Counted from the stretch's first letter, positions 1 to 13,327 are shown. The stretch: DNA of 64,000 bases from Vanilla planifolia (GCA_023846275.1 CM043875.1:41136633-41200632); one strand, 5' to 3'. Made by a program: numbers and translations. The notes: generated by a model from the letters alone, not told the origin.

Positions 1-30
1 ATATTCAAGGGACCAAGCCTGTTAACTTAC

Positions 31-1166
31 CAGAACTTGTTTGAAGGCAGATATGTTGGTGATCTCTTCAAATAGACAACTGGAAAGAAGCCCAGCATTA
101 ATAACGAGGTGATCCACTGCAAAAAGAAACACCTTTGATCAGCAAACCAGTAATATGAAGCATTCCACGCCTACTTAATTCTTGATATGACCCCTCACAT
201 TGTGCAAAGCGAGCGACGGCTTCCTCGATGACCCTCTTGCATTCGGACTCAATCGAGACGTCAGCCTTGATCACCAACACATCTGGTGACCCTTTGGCCA
301 GTGCATTGTTAGCAACTTCCTTAAGGGCTTGCTCTCTCCTGGCCACCAGAATTAGTAATGCTCCTCTTGTTGCATATTCATATGCCAGTTCCTGTAAAGA
401 AAAAGATTTGGCTAGTAAACATTAATCTGGGGCAGTCTCACCATCTTTCGCATTTGATTTCCTTTTCATTTTAATTCTTATACCTTTCCATTTTCAAAAG
501 CAACAGCTTCATTTTTCTATTTTACCTTTTTTTCTCTGAACTACTGATACGTTGGACATTATTTTTCCCCTTCTGTTTTGATAGTGATAGGTGAACAAGA
601 TGACGGCACTTTCGCCCCAACTTTGGCGAAACTCCTTACGCTTGCAGTAGGTAGCATGTGACCCATTAAGTGAAAGGTACTACTATCTATCTCTATGGTC
701 CCCTGTTTCATAACTGCAGCTTTGAATTAATTATATCTATGTTCAAATCTAGCCTCGTGTGTTCTACGGAGAAGTATACATTTGGTATGATCAATGAACA
801 AGAGTTATGTCTTGCAGAAGTCTGGAAGGTATTGAAACTTTGATTTCTTCATTTATTACAAAGCGGCTTGGTTGGCATTATTGATTGCATCGTCTCAGTC
901 AAATGAAAATTCGTACAAGTTTGAAAATGTAGAAAGAGCATGTGATAAGATAACCACCAATCGTGTCAGTTAAAGCTCACCTCGCCAATGCCAGAAGAAG
1001 CACCTGTTATGAGAACCACCTTTTCCTTAACACTCTTCACAGAAAAGGGCTTCACGAACACAAATTTCGTTAGTCTCCATAGCCACGAACCGGGAAGGTA
1101 GAACAGGAGGAATACTGTTATCACAACGTGCGTCACCAAACAGAGGAAGCCGTTGAAAAAACCCAT
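31..1166 (-). CDS. 11-beta-hydroxysteroid dehydrogenase-like SDR (steroleosin type), 5' part only
   Basis: Three exons are readable on the minus strand: 1166-981, 391-199 and 116-31 (155 codons). Introns have GT/AG ends, and the phases join to an unbroken SDR frame. Residues about 7-24 form a hydrophobic N-terminal anchor, followed by a short linker and the cofactor motif TGASSGIG (residues 54-61). An ARR motif near 79-81 and NAG at 133-135 are SDR landmarks. The family (plant HSD/steroleosin) uses NAD(P)(H) to oxidise or reduce sterol-like substrates on oil bodies or ER membranes; the substrate here cannot be told. I start at the ATG at 1166 because the in-frame codon at 1175 is GTG. The active-site YxxxK and later exons lie beyond position 1, so integrity of the whole gene is unknown. 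Confidence 0.85.
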
Positions 1167-1194
1167 GGAATACACATATGAAGGTGATTCACAC

Positions 1195-1220
1195 AGAGAA
1201 AGAGATAGAGAAGATAGGGA

Positions 1221-1258
<38 letters not shown>
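1195..1258. repeat. (GA)n microsatellite in the 5' leader of the SDR gene
   Basis: An impure GA/GAA tract directly upstream of the SDR start codon. On the gene's own strand it is a CT-rich leader. Such tracts are common near plant transcription starts. Confidence 0.9.
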
Positions 1259-1259
<1 letters not shown>

Positions 1260-1290
1260 TTATCTTCTAAAGGGAAGGGTCATGCTTCGG

Positions 1291-1300
1291 CCTATTTATG
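1291..1300 (-). promoter_or_regulatory. TATA-like element of the SDR gene
   Basis: On the minus strand the sequence reads CATAAATAGG, about 125 nt upstream of the ATG at 1166 and just upstream of the CT-rich leader. Position and sequence fit a core promoter. No transcript evidence is available. Confidence 0.45.
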
Positions 1301-2520
1301 GACAAAACCAAGTATGCGGTCCAGTCACCTGTTGGTGAACAAATCCATTCACGGCACAAGTTTCTTCCAAAAGGCGTCGTTTGTGGTGTTCTGTGATCCG
1401 TTCGCTCAACCATCGGCTTATCTATAAAGCGCGTAAGATGTGACTGCTGCTTTTGGTTAACGCCATGGTAGTTGTTACTTACAATTAAAAAAATGGTTTA
1501 AATAAATAATTTTTAATGATAAATGATGCTGTTTAGCGATCTTAGAAAGCAACAAATACGTTATAGTTAGTGAGAGAGAGATGGGCCGCCGCTTCGAGTC
1601 ATTTAACATAGTAACAGTTGAGAGTACTGGTTATTATTGTAGTGGGTACTACTAATAGCTGGCGTGTCATTATTACCATTGGGCAAACATTTTGCTCATG
1701 CACTGTTTGCGTTCCATCTTGACCTACTGCATTAAAAAATTGCATTTTTTTTTAATCAAATATTTCAAAAATTGGTCTGATGCTTTATTCATTATGTTTC
1801 ATTTTTTTTTTAATTCCGTAAATTTATTATCAATTCATATAAAATTACTTAAGTAAATGCTACCTGTTGATGTGTAAATCTCAAAATTAAAAGGGGATAG
1901 ATGGCCCTTTACTTGGAAGAAAGGAGTTCGACATTTATTACCACCGCTGTGTTATAAAAGCTTCCTTTGAAAATGGACTGCCCACTTGTGGCAGCCCATT
2001 CCTTGGAATATTGGTTGCGCATTTATGCTTAAAATGGGCCGAAAGTGGACAAGCCTAATGAAAATGATTGAATACCACGTTGAAATATTAGGGCTTATAA
2101 TGATTTTTTTTTTAATTATTTATTGTACGAAAAAGGGTGTTTCCTTTGTTTAAATGGGATTATTTTGAGAATTAAAATATGGAAATTATGTCTACAATTT
2201 TATAAATTTAAAAAAAGATTTGTTGGAGAAATTAAACGTTAAGGCTTGCCATTGGATCCAATTCTTGGAGTCGTACTTGTCACCTAATTTGGTGATGCAT
2301 GTTATGATGAATTTAATGATGTGAAAATTTTTAATTAAAAGAATGATGTTTCATAGATTGCATTAGAAAATTATTAGTAAATAAAGGTATCATAAGGTTG
2401 TAATATATTTGTTTGTCATTAAAATTTATCTGTAAAAGATAAACTCTTTGTTAGAGGTTATAGCACTAAAATAAATAACTCTTTAATTTGAAGCGTGTTT
2501 TTTATATTTATGTTATATAG

Positions 2521-2563
2521 TTTTTTTTTTTTTTTATTTTTTTTTTTTTTTATTTTTTTTTTT
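2521..2563. repeat. poly(T) low-complexity tract
   Basis: An almost pure T run interrupted only by two single A residues. It lacks flanking target duplications that would mark it as a retrotransposon tail. Confidence 0.85.
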
Positions 2564-3241
2564 ATGTTATATAGTATATGAGATATCAATGTTGAATATT
2601 CATTATTGATATTTATATATAAATAATATTTTATATAACATATCATAGTTAATATTATAATAATTATTATTATGTTATCTTTAAAATAGATGTTATTAAT
2701 TTTTAATAATATAATTTTTTTATTATGTTACACATAATAATATTAATGTATTTGTGCCTTAGTTGGTTATCATAAGAGCTCAAAATATGGTTCATAATTT
2801 TAAAGTTCAATATTAAGATATTATATAATAAAATAGAGGAGAAGAACAAGTAAAAGAGAGAGAGTGAGAGTTAAAAAAGAAGAGAAAATATGTGTTTGAA
2901 ATAGATTTAGCTCTATTTCTTGTGAGGATTCAAAGAAAATAGAGAGGAAGAACAAGCAATTGAGGAAGAAAAGGGATTTTCAATTTTGTTTGTTGAAATA
3001 ATATGTTAAAATATGATTCTACTTGAGTTTTTCTTCATAAATCTAGTAGTTATTTATAGAGTTGGATCTTGTGTGGTTTTGTGGTGAATTTGTGGTGAAG
3101 TGACTTCGTTGTTGTTTTTGAGCGGCTTCGATTGTACAGGATGATTGGCTAGATTATCTGGTACAATATGTGTGATGGACAGCTATGAAGGGTTGTCAGC
3201 TTGGTATGAATGAGAGTACCATTTTGTTAGCTAATGATATA

Positions 3242-3465
3242 ACAAATACAATTAATTCATGAAAGGCGTAGCAATGATTATCCTTTTTCTTATTTGACCA
3301 TTGCATTGTAAAGATTGTATAAATACGATGAGCTAATCGAATAAATATAATTAATTTGAGAAAGACACAACAACGATCACTCATTTAATTCCTAGTTTGA
3401 CTAATGATCATTGAAGATCGTACTATATAATAAGTTGATCAAACAAGTATGATTGTTTCAGGAAA
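3242..3465. repeat. degenerate 100-bp-period tandem array A
   Basis: Units begin near 3242, 3342 and 3443, each with an acaartataatt-like start. Within each unit come a gatca-type block, a ttgac block and a gatcgta/gattgta block, then tgagctaatc/taagttgatc. The third unit is partial. The same unit recurs in array B about 2.4 kb downstream. Confidence 0.6.
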
Positions 3466-4129
3466 GGAATGTTATACCTTTGGTTATGACATCACTTGTT
3501 TGATGATTACAAATCATTGCATTAATTTCTATAATATTTTTATCGAGTGTCTTTCAGGTCATGCATCTTAAATTCTTATAAAATCAATAATTTGAAGAGT
3601 TCTGACCAGATGTCTCATTAAATAATCCACTAGTGAAGTAATCTCATGTAACAATGGTGGTCATGCAATAACTGTGGCTTAATGACATATCGAGGAGTTG
3701 TTGGTCAAACTCTTTGGTGGAATAGCTAATTATCAAGAGTCAATCTCTAAAACATTGATTAGTTTGATTGTTTATTGTATCATTTGTTTAGATATGATAT
3801 AATTAAATTACATAATATCATTCATTCACTTATATGATAATTGATTTCTTATACATCATTATTTTAGTACTTGAAAAGATATTTTATTTATTTTAGTAAC
3901 TATTAAAAACTTTAAAATTAAAAAAATATTTAAAAGATGATTTTAATTTTTTTTAAAACCTACACATGTCCAAGCTCAATGGGGCTCGTGCCAAGTGTCA
4001 TTAACTACTGACACAAGCCTTTGTTGCTTGGATTAAATTAGGTTAGGAAATAACTCCTGAGCCAACGACTTAGGCTTAACAAGTTGTGATGGACTCGTGC
4101 ACTGTTAAGTAATGGATCCGATAAGGTTG

Positions 4130-5340
4130 AACCCGCATATATAAATGCCAAAATCATGTACAAGCCTTCAACATGGGACTAAAAATCAATTTTTTTCACT
4201 TCTAGACTAAGGTGAACTAATGCCATCCGATCACGTGTTTTTGCGATCGAACAGTTTAGATCGTGTCTGCTTTTGTGAATAGTAGATCCTTAACAGTCCA
4301 TCTAGCAAGTTTGATCAAATGGATGAAATCAATTCTGTCATTTTGAGTAGTATGGCTCATTTAGTCGTCCATCCATAAAGCTCGATTGAACTTGTTAAGA
4401 TCGTTTTTGCCTTTATGAATAGTACTCTTGCACATCAACATTGTCCAGCTAGCATGTAGGATCTAACGATCTAGGTCAAATCTCGTTTGAATTAGATATA
4501 GACCATTTATTTGACATTCTATTCAAGCAGCTCTTATTCTAGCGCCTAGATCGGATGACAGTCACTGTTCTCGCTCATAATCTACATTAAGAAAGCTGTT
4601 TGTTTTGTTTAGAACTCCAAAATGCTAATAGTTATTTTGAGTGACCTTTACAAAATTTTTATTTTAATCTATAATAATGTAATATAAATAGAGGAGTCTT
4701 AGGAGTTGAAGGTTGAAGATTTTACATTGCTACATCAAGTTTTTAGGAGGAATATCGAAAATTGCAATTCGATTTTGACATTGTTGTTAGAGACATATTT
4801 ATAAGTCATTTTCCTTCTTTTTTTCTTTAGCATTCTCTTCAATTGCACATCTTAGTAGTGATTTTTTTACATTTGATTTTTTATTTCCTCATTCTTTTTT
4901 ATTTTTTTGACAGAGATTGTGTTAATTTAACATCTATGTTGATTATATTTTTCTTAACATTAGTGTATATCGACAAATCTTTTGATTTAATATTTCAAAA
5001 CTATCATTTAGTTTGTTGCAAATTTTTGCATAAGTGAATTCATATTTTAACATCATAATCTATAGACTTATGTCATATATTCTTTTACAAGTAAATGTAA
5101 AACATTATAGTTATGTATTATTTTGTATTATGCTTCCATATTGTAAGCTTTTATATTTGAGATTTTGATAGTAAACCCTTCTTACAACAAAAATGTATGA
5201 TTTGTAAAAATTATCTCTACTTGTTACGACGAAAGATGGTAGTTTTGTTTATGTAATTCTGGTTGGATTGACTATGAGTGGATGTAGGCACGGGTTAGGT
5301 CGAACAATTTAAAATTTCCTTCTCTTTTTTTTCTTTGTTA
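4130..5340 (+). mobile_element. probable solo LTR remnant (retrotransposon), plus orientation
   Basis: Three landmarks occur in order: ACATGGGACT near 4171, a TATA box TATAAATAG at 4683, and a U5-type block GTGGATGTAGGC then GTCGAAC at 5278-5305. The same order occurs in the LTR-like sequence at 23.6-24.8 kb inside LHCB7 intron 2. No internal coding domain or primer-binding site follows. The ends are estimates. Confidence 0.45.
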
Positions 5341-5366
5341 TTGTGTAATTTATGATATTTTTATTT

Positions 5367-5369
<3 letters not shown>

Positions 5370-5423
<54 letters not shown>
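5370..5423. repeat. (AT)n microsatellite
   Basis: About 27 uninterrupted AT dinucleotides, immediately after the LTR-like U5 block. Confidence 0.95.
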
Positions 5424-5432
<9 letters not shown>

Positions 5433-5634
5433 TTTATTTTTATCAAATATAAAATATTTTAAAATCATAAATTTTTTATTTTTTTTTTACATTTTTATTT
5501 CACAAAATTATTAAATCAATAATTTTATAATTACTAAATTAATAATTTTATAATTACTAAATTTTAATTTTAAAAAAAAAGTTTTTAGAGGGTTAAGAGC
5601 ACATTTTATCTCCGTCATTAGTGCTTTAGCTCAA

Positions 5635-5930
5635 CACAGATTACTTTAAGGAATAGTAGCAATCATTTATGTGATTTCTTTCCTTGTCCAACCAATGATT
5701 ACTGATGATCGTAAAAATACAATGAGTTGATTGAACAAGTACAATTTATAAAAGAAAGATTAGCAAAGATCATCTATATAATCCCTTATCCAATTGTTGA
5801 CTACTAATGATTGATAAGTACAATAGTGTTATCAAATAAGTATAATTAATTAAGAAAAAGACTTAATTTAGATCATTCTTCTAATATCTCGTTTACTATT
5901 TGTGTGCTATGGATCGTATAAGGTGATAAG
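5635..5930. repeat. degenerate 100-bp-period tandem array B
   Basis: Units start near 5635, 5735 and 5835 with acaagtacaat/ataagtataatt-like heads. Inner blocks match array A: agatcat, then a ccaattgttgac-like block, aatgatt, and tacaatgagttgatt or its variants. The constant 100-nt spacing argues against chance AT-rich similarity. Confidence 0.6.
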
Positions 5931-7190
5931 GTGAAATGTATTGCATGATTTAAAGCTAGAAATGTGAGTAATTTTGCTTGAAATAACTTTTGTGTGTTTC
6001 TTTGTTATAGAAAATGGGCATTTTTGTGAAATAAGACAAAATATAAAGTGGGAGGCAAATATGTGAAGTTTAATATTTAAAAATAGAATATGAATTGATA
6101 TTGACAAAATATAAATATTATTTTGATTTTGAATGGAAGAGATCTCTTATTTTGATGTAAGTGAATTATTAAAAATTTCAATTATTATTATAAAATGTAT
6201 GAGGATATAAGTATCTACATGATATTTTATTATTTGCATGTCCTAATTTTATTGTGGCATTTTATTACTATTAAGTTTTTAATACTTGAGTGTCTAATGC
6301 TCCCTTACATACAAATATTTGCTAATATCGCACCAATCTAATTAGTTGGTTGATGAAATTTGTTTTTGAAAATTGTTTCAAAAAATGTTTAAAATTGAGT
6401 TTTTGGTTCTTTTGTCGTCCTCTGTTCGTTGCCATTTGTCACCTTCACTATTGCTGTCAGCAATCATAGCCACTGCATAAGTATACTCGCGTGGCCCATG
6501 TGACCCGCGCTGACCTATGGAACCTGACTGATCTGCTTGACTTGCATTGATTCGTCACCCGTGACGATCTGGTACAATTTTGGACGCCAGTATTTGAACA
6601 ATTCTAAAATGCCACATATATTACGTAACTCTAATTCGTGTATAATATTCTTTAATATTTCTTAATAATATATTAAGTATTTCTAATATTGTAGGTTCCA
6701 AATTAAACATTGATTGAAGTTTGAATTTGTCTTGCATCAGTTTCTCTAATATTCTTTACAATAATAATATTATGTTTGTTATTAGTATAATCTTGTGATT
6801 AACTTGTGTTTACTTGTAATTATCAATGCATCATGCATAATAAATACTCTAACATAATAATTAAAACACTTTAAAAGTAAAAAATAACTAAATAACAAAT
6901 TTCAAATTTAGTTCTTGTTATTGAAATATGAGAGTGATATCCATATAATAAGAGATGAATTATAAAAATCACAAATTTAAATAAACTCAAATATATTATA
7001 AGAAAATTCTTCTCCCTTTTGTTAATGGCTTTTATAAAGCTTGTTTTAAAAATAGTATTTAGCTTCAAAAACCTTTGTGTGAAAGTTCTAATAGAATAAA
7101 TAAATAAAAGTTTTAGATAGTTTGATCCAAACTCTATTTACATTCATCCTAGTCAATTGGTTAAGCTTACCTTAAATTGTTTTATTTTGG

Positions 7191-8986
7191 ATGCATTTAG
7201 GTAAACGAGGGTGTGTGGGGTGGGATCCAAGGGAAGGAGGAGCCAAGGGAAGGAGGAGCCACCGGAAAACGAGGGCGTCCATGAGTATATCGCCGAATAG
7301 AGAATTCTGTACAAGCTCTACAGAAGAAATGAGATTGGACACTGTGAAGCGGATTAGTTGTGCCTCTAGAGCCCATGTTGACGTTGAGGGGGTTGGATCC
7401 CTGAGGCAGGGGGCGGTGTCATTGCCTGAACGCACTGATTCGTCGTGGAGCCCTGCAGTAGTGGTTGGCCCAGGGGCGGAGCGGGCGTCTTCGGCCAAAG
7501 GGAAGGAAGCGCTGGTGGAGTCCTCTGGGCACGTCATGCAGGCGGGTGACGCTCTGGCTGTCCTGGGAGGTGAGGAGAGGAAAGCCCAGGACCACGCGGG
7601 ATGTCCGCGGATGGAGGAAACTCATTGCTTAGTTCAGGAAGTTGTCGGGGGGGGGGGGGTAGCTGGTAGCTCTCCTTTGCAGGCTAAGAACCAGGAGGCC
7701 CAACTGAATAGAATGAGCTTCAGGGAGGCCTTAGTCTCGAAAATCAGTGCTCCCAGTGAACGGGTTATGCCCTTTGTTCGGCCGGCTACAATTGATGTTA
7801 AAGAAAGAGCAGCGGGTATGCCTGACCAGGCAGAGAATGCAGATGTGTTAATGTCATCTGAAGCGTGTTATAGACGTATTGAGTTCCATAAATTCGACCT
7901 GGTTGGCCGCGTTTTTGGCAACTCCCTCTCGTTCTTTGCCATAGCACGGGTCTTGCAGAAGCGCTGGGGACACTACACAAATTTCAGGATTTTGGACTTG
8001 ACCTCTGGCTGTTTTGTTCTACATTTCGACTGCATGCAAGACAGGAACGAGGTGTGGTTGGGAGGGCCGTGGCAGGTTGCCGGCCAAGCCATGGGGTTGG
8101 ACCTGTGGACGCACGATTTCAGCCCAAACGACACGACTGCAATGCGTGCACCTGTCTGGGTGCGCTTCCTCGGCCTTCCGCTCATTTATTGGGACGTGGA
8201 AAACATCCTAAGAATAGCTAAAGCGATTGGGGAGCCCTTCCTGTTAGACGGCTGGACGGCCGACATACAAAGGTCTGCTTTTGCTAGAGTTTGCATTCGT
8301 ATGGATCTCTCAAAACCCTTAAAGCCTGGCACTTGGTTGAATGGAGAGTTTGGCAGAGTATATCAGCCGTTTGAATATGAGGGGCTACCAAGGGTTTGCT
8401 TCTGCTGCGGGCGTGTGGGGCACCTTGCGGGGAGTTGCAGTATGCAAGAGACACAGAAGGCTGTGCATGCAGACACACTTGGGAAGGATGCGGAGAAGAG
8501 GGAGAAGGTAACAACCGGATTTGCTGAACCAATAGCAACCACATATGCAGCATCAACAAGCAAGAAGGAGGTGGTTGCCTTCGATAGTTAGGAGCCTGTT
8601 CGTAGATCGACGAGGGACGTGGCGAATTCCTCGTGCCATGTACTTGAAGATGGAGCGGAGTGCTCCATAATCCATAGCAAATCAAGCGCGATGAGTACGG
8701 GGTGGAGGGGAATATAAAGCGAGGGGAACTTGGTCCATGGATGTTGGTTCTTCCCCGACGTAGGAGGCAAGAAGCTAACAACAATGCTCTTAGGCTGCCC
8801 CAGAACCCAAGCAGAATTCAAACCAGAACAATTGCCAGGGCAAGAAGCATTTCCAAGGCTAGAGGAAGGGACTTGTTAAGACGGGCTTGGTTCCCAAAAG
8901 ATAAGGGAAAGAAGCCAATGCGGGAGATGGATTATGTAATGGAGGAAGGTATACGTAGAGATGATGTTAATTACAACAGCATGTAG
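7191..8986 (+). pseudogene. LINE ORF1 protein (DUF4283 + CCHC zinc knuckle), broken
   Basis: The open stretch 7191-8591 encodes 466 residues. Residues about 228-372 match the DUF4283-type RNA-binding region, with motifs WLGGPW and PVWVRFLGLPLIYWD. A perfect CX2CX4HX4C zinc knuckle occupies residues 403-416. The frame stops at TAG (8589-8591). The C-terminal GPWM...RR region, which in copy 2 is continuous with ORF1, is found here in another frame at about 8702-8986, so a frameshift or stop has cut off the basic tail. ORF1 proteins coat LINE RNA and assist retrotransposition. The first ATG lies at the element edge; ATG 7281 is an alternative start. Confidence 0.85.
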
Positions 8987-9170
8987 TAGGAGGGAAGCTC
9001 TTGGGCTGTGCTTCGTGGGGCGCAGAAGTTTTGGAACTGGATGTTGGCGGTTGGCAGCTAAATATTCAGGCGAGGCTGTGAATTGGCGTGATGGCATGAA
9101 GATAAGTGCACGGTTGCGGGTGCAATGGGAATCTAGCTGAATTGGGGATAATTTTGACACAATTTTATAA

Positions 9171-12100
9171 ATGACGGTCAAAGTTGTGTTCTGGAATATC
9201 AGGGGGATTCGGGATAGGAAATCAAAATGCTACTTACGTAGACTCGTTCGCGAGAATAGCGTTGCGGTGGTGGCCCTTGTGGAGACGAGGGCTAAATCAT
9301 TCACGCAGAAGGATGTCGATTGGCTCATCAGGAGGGAATGGAACTTTGTGGTGCAACCCTCTGCCGGGATGTCAGCAGGAATAGTTCTGCTGTGGAAATG
9401 CTGGGTGGATATCTCGATCACCTCTTCCGCACTCCATGTGGTAGCACTTGAGATCAACATAAGTGGCATGAAGAAGCTGGGTTGCTGCGTGGTGTATGGC
9501 CCGAAGGACCATTTCAAGCGGCGCGAGGTGTGGGATGCAGTAAGGAGTGTGGCTTCTCGGGAATTTCCTTTCATGGTGGCGGGTGACTTTAACATTATTA
9601 TGACGCAGGAAGAAAAACGAGGTGGACGGAGATTCACTTTTGGTAGTCAGCAGCAGGAGTTCGCCGACATTATGCAAGAATTGCAGCTGGTGGACGTGGG
9701 TTTTTCCGGAAATATCTTCACATGGTGCAATGGGAAGCAAGGCCGAGCGCGGATTTTGGAGAGGCTCGACAGGGTGCTGCTTAATAATGCTGGGCTTCAA
9801 GAGTTTCCTGAGTGCTCGTTCACGCATCTCAGCCGCCTTGGCTCAGATCATTGCCCTTTGCTAGTCAAGCTGGGTAGCAGTCAGTCGCAGGGGAACGCAG
9901 CAAGGCTTCAATTTGAGAATATTTGGCTGGATTTTCCGCAGTCCATAGGGGTGGTGCACCATGCATGGGGCAGGCACGTGGGTGGAGATCATATGAAGAA
10001 GCTATCAGTTAAATTTCACCGCTCTCTTGTCGCACTGCGGACGTGGAGCAGAACTGAGGTAGGAAATATTGTCGAGAACAATACGGAACTGGAGAGACAT
10101 ATTAATGATTTGCAGATGAAGGAGTCGAATGAAGGGCTGGATGCAGAGGAAAGTTCGCACTTGGGACATATGATTTCGGCATTTCATCGTGGGTGTATAC
10201 TCGAGGAGAAGTGGTGGTGGCAGCGGGCGAAGCTCCACTGGGCGCAGCTGGGAGACCGTAATTCTAGGTTCTTTCATGCGGCCGCTTCGTCCCGCCTGCG
10301 TAAGAATCGAATTGAACAGCTCAAGGATGAGGAGGGCAGAGTGGTGGACACGCCTGAGAGTGTTAACGCCGTCCTACTAGCTTTCTTTGAGGCTAAGTGG
10401 CGCAGTGCGGAGTGTGTGCTTCCGCCGCTGAACATCTCACCGCATGCTGTCGTGAGCGGTGACATGGCCGAACAGCTGAGCCGCAGGGTCACTGAATCGG
10501 AGGTCGTTGCGGTAATCCGTGGTTTGAGAAGAAACAAAGCTCCTGGAAATGACGAAATTTCTGCCGAGTTTATCCATGGCTTCTGGAAGATCACCCATAG
10601 AGATATCATCCGCGCGGTGCTTGCATTTTTCGATGAGAAGTGGATGCCGAAGGAGTGGAAGGACACCTTAGTGGTTCTAGTTCCTAAGCGGTAGGGTGCA
10701 TGCGTGCCGGCGCATTTCCGCCCAATTAGCCTTTGCAACTCTATTTACAAGGTGGTGGCGCATATCCTTGTGAATAGACTGAAACCCTGGTTGCATCTCC
10801 TTATCTCGCGCGAGCAGGGTGCCTTCATCCCTGGTCGCTACATATCTGATAATGTGTTCAGTGCACAGGAAATGGCATCTCGCATGCACTCCTGCTCTTC
10901 CTACTCTGGGCTCATGGCAGTCAAGTTGGACATGGCGCAAGCATATGATTCTGTGAGGTGGGACTTTCTGTTCGGGATGATGCAGTGTATGGGATTCCCT
11001 CCGCAATGGTGTAAATGGATTGAAGCTTGCATTTTATCTCCAAGGTTCGGGGTTCTCGTCAACGGTGTCCGTCTTCCATGGGTGGAGGCACAGAGGGGGC
11101 TCCGGCAGGGCTGCCCGCTGTCACCTTACCTATACGTCATTGCGACGGAGTTTCTTTCCATTATGGTGCACGAGTATGAGTCCAAACAGTGCTGGGTTTC
11201 AGGCCGGGGCAACACACGCCGCTGGTGTCCCACCTGTTTTATGCTGATGATGTTCTCTTATACGCAGAAGCTACGGTTAGGGCCGTGAGTGCGGTGTGCA
11301 AAATTATTAAGAAATTCAGCAAGGTTGCAAGCTTACAAGTAAATCTCTCCAAGTCGAAGGTATTTTTCAGCAGGAGGTGCAGTAAAAAGACGACTAAGCT
11401 GCTGGCGGAAAAGCTTAGCATGGCTAGTGGGTCAACTCTTACATACCTGGAGGTGCCGATTGCTGCCAGACGGCTTAAGAGAATGGACTTTGACTTCCTT
11501 ATTCAGAAGCTGGAAGCCTGCATTGCCTGTTGGCGGATTCGACCGTTATCACTCGTTGGCAGATTGACCCTGGCTTCCTCGGTCCTTAATGCTATCCCGA
11601 GTTATATACTTAGCCACTGCGCCGTGCCCATGGGTGTTGTGGACGAGATCGAAAGGAGAATTCGGAATTTCTTGTGGTGTGGGGTGAGTAACAAGCAGTC
11701 AGTGCACTATGCGCCCTGGCACAAAATTACTCTACCGAAGGACGCCGGCGGCCTTGGGCTTCGGGACCTCCGCACTTGGCAGCGCGTCTTACTTATGAAG
11801 CAGTGCAGGCGCTTATTGAGCCGTGAAGATAGCCCATGGGTGGAAATCATGAGGCGGAAATATAGCGGGACGTTTTCTGATTTGAGGATCCCTTGGAATG
11901 CTTCTCATGTCTGCAAGCTTGTTCTTGAGGCAATGCCGACTGCGGTAGGGAATTTTGTGTGGAGAATTGGTGACGGGAAGTCGGCGAGATTTAAGGAAGA
12001 TAATTGGTTGGGCTTCCTTCCGATCTGCAGGTGGCCTACGTTCATTAACATGGTGGCGGCGTGGCCGGATTGCGTGGCTGGTTGCCTCACCGAGGATGGG

Positions 12101-13327
12101 GACTGGGATGTTGCCAGGATACGCGAGTGGGCGGGTGCACTTTTGTTTGACAGGGTTCTGCATTTGCCCAGGGCCCGTTTGACAGAGAAGGATATTTTGG
12201 TTCAGGTGCAGACCGAGGCTGAGGGGGTTGATAATGACAGGATTTACCAGGATCTAAAGTGCAGCGCCGGCGAAGTCCTCAGGCCGGAAAACAGGGTGGT
12301 CTTGGACCGCATGAGGAGCTTGTGGAAGATGAGGACATTGCCACGAGTACGAATGTTCCTGTGGCGTGTGATTGGTGACCACCTCCCTACGATGGCCTGG
12401 CTTGCTCGGAGAGGAATGGCTGTAGATAGTTGCTGCACTTGGGGCTGCGCGGCGGAGGAGTCCACGCAGCATCTGTTTTGGGAATGTCCGTAAGCCCAGG
12501 TTTTTTGGAAGGGCATGCATGTATGCGAGGCGACTGCTGTGCTGCTGGGGTCTTGGACCGCGGGGTTGACCTTCCTTGACCGGGTTTTGGAGCTCATTGC
12601 TGCACCGGCGGCGAGACACGGGGTTGGCGCTGGTCATGCCGCTATATTGGCGACCACTATGTATTACATTTGGGAGAGACGGAACATGAAGTGACATAAT
12701 GTTCCCGTTGGTAATCCCAGTGCTATAATGCACAACATGAGGATGGAACTTACTGTAGCAGCGAAGCCATGTAGCCATCATCCATCCATGTCCAGCGGGA
12801 GCCTATGCAATTCTTCGGAAGTGCCGGTAACTCTTACTTGGGTTCCCCCCCCCACTGGATGGATCAGAGTTAACTGTGACGCTGCTTTTGGTCACAACTC
12901 CGCCGACCTTGGAATTGTGGTGAGGGATTTCTTGGGAAAGCCTATATGGGTGCTGGGCAAGAGGGTTCTTTCGCAGGCCTGCGTGGCCATGGAGGTTCAG
13001 GTGATGCTGGAAGCCTTCAAGCTTTTGAAGGATTCCTTGATCCAGTACCGTGCAGTGGAGATACAAACTGATTCGATGCTGGCGTTGTCGGAGGTCAGGA
13101 GGATCATTTCGAACCCGCCTGAGGTTGGCCCTCTAGCTGAGGTCATCGCATATGCTAGATGTCTGGATGGCCTTCGTATTACCCACATCTATAGGGAGGG
13201 AAATGCGGCGGCTGATTGGGTGGCACGTGGTGCTTGTTGTCATGAGTTTGCTTGGAATGGGGGGATGCCCCTGCCTAAGCCACTCGTTAAACTAATGTTG
13301 ATCGATTTTCTCTTTGATCCTCCGTGA
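9171..13327 (+). pseudogene. LINE ORF2 polyprotein (EN-RT-RNase H), four disabling lesions
   Basis: It starts at ATG 9171. The endonuclease (residues 1-230) shows WNIRG, the VETR glutamate, GDFN and SDH motifs. RT motifs follow: RPISLCN, FIPGR, KLDMAQAYD, RQGCPLSPYL and the catalytic YADD. A zf-RVT-like region (WKM...FLWRV) is followed by an RNase H with CDAAF, AMEVQ, QTDSM and AADWVA, so all four acidic positions are present. Lesions: TAG at 10692-10694 (copy 2 has Gln), a 1-nt deletion near 11189, TAA at 12491-12493 (Lys in copy 2) and TGA at 12692-12694 (Arg expected). All lesions are small and the domains remain readable, so the copy is relatively young. Confidence 0.9.

Larger units (their letters stand above)
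1301..7190. other. AT-rich intergenic region without a supported gene
   Basis: No conserved coding sequence is recognisable on either strand. The stretch holds a poly(T) tract (2521-2563), an (AT)n run (5370-5423), two 100-bp-period arrays (3242-3465 and 5635-5930) and an LTR-like remnant (about 4130-5340). The short ORFs here are low-complexity and unsupported. Confidence 0.7.

Noticed and set aside
8284-8784. 166-codon antisense ORF within LINE copy 1, and similar antisense ORFs in both LINEs
   Set aside because: These are shadows of GC-rich ORF1/ORF2 coding sequence on the opposite strand.
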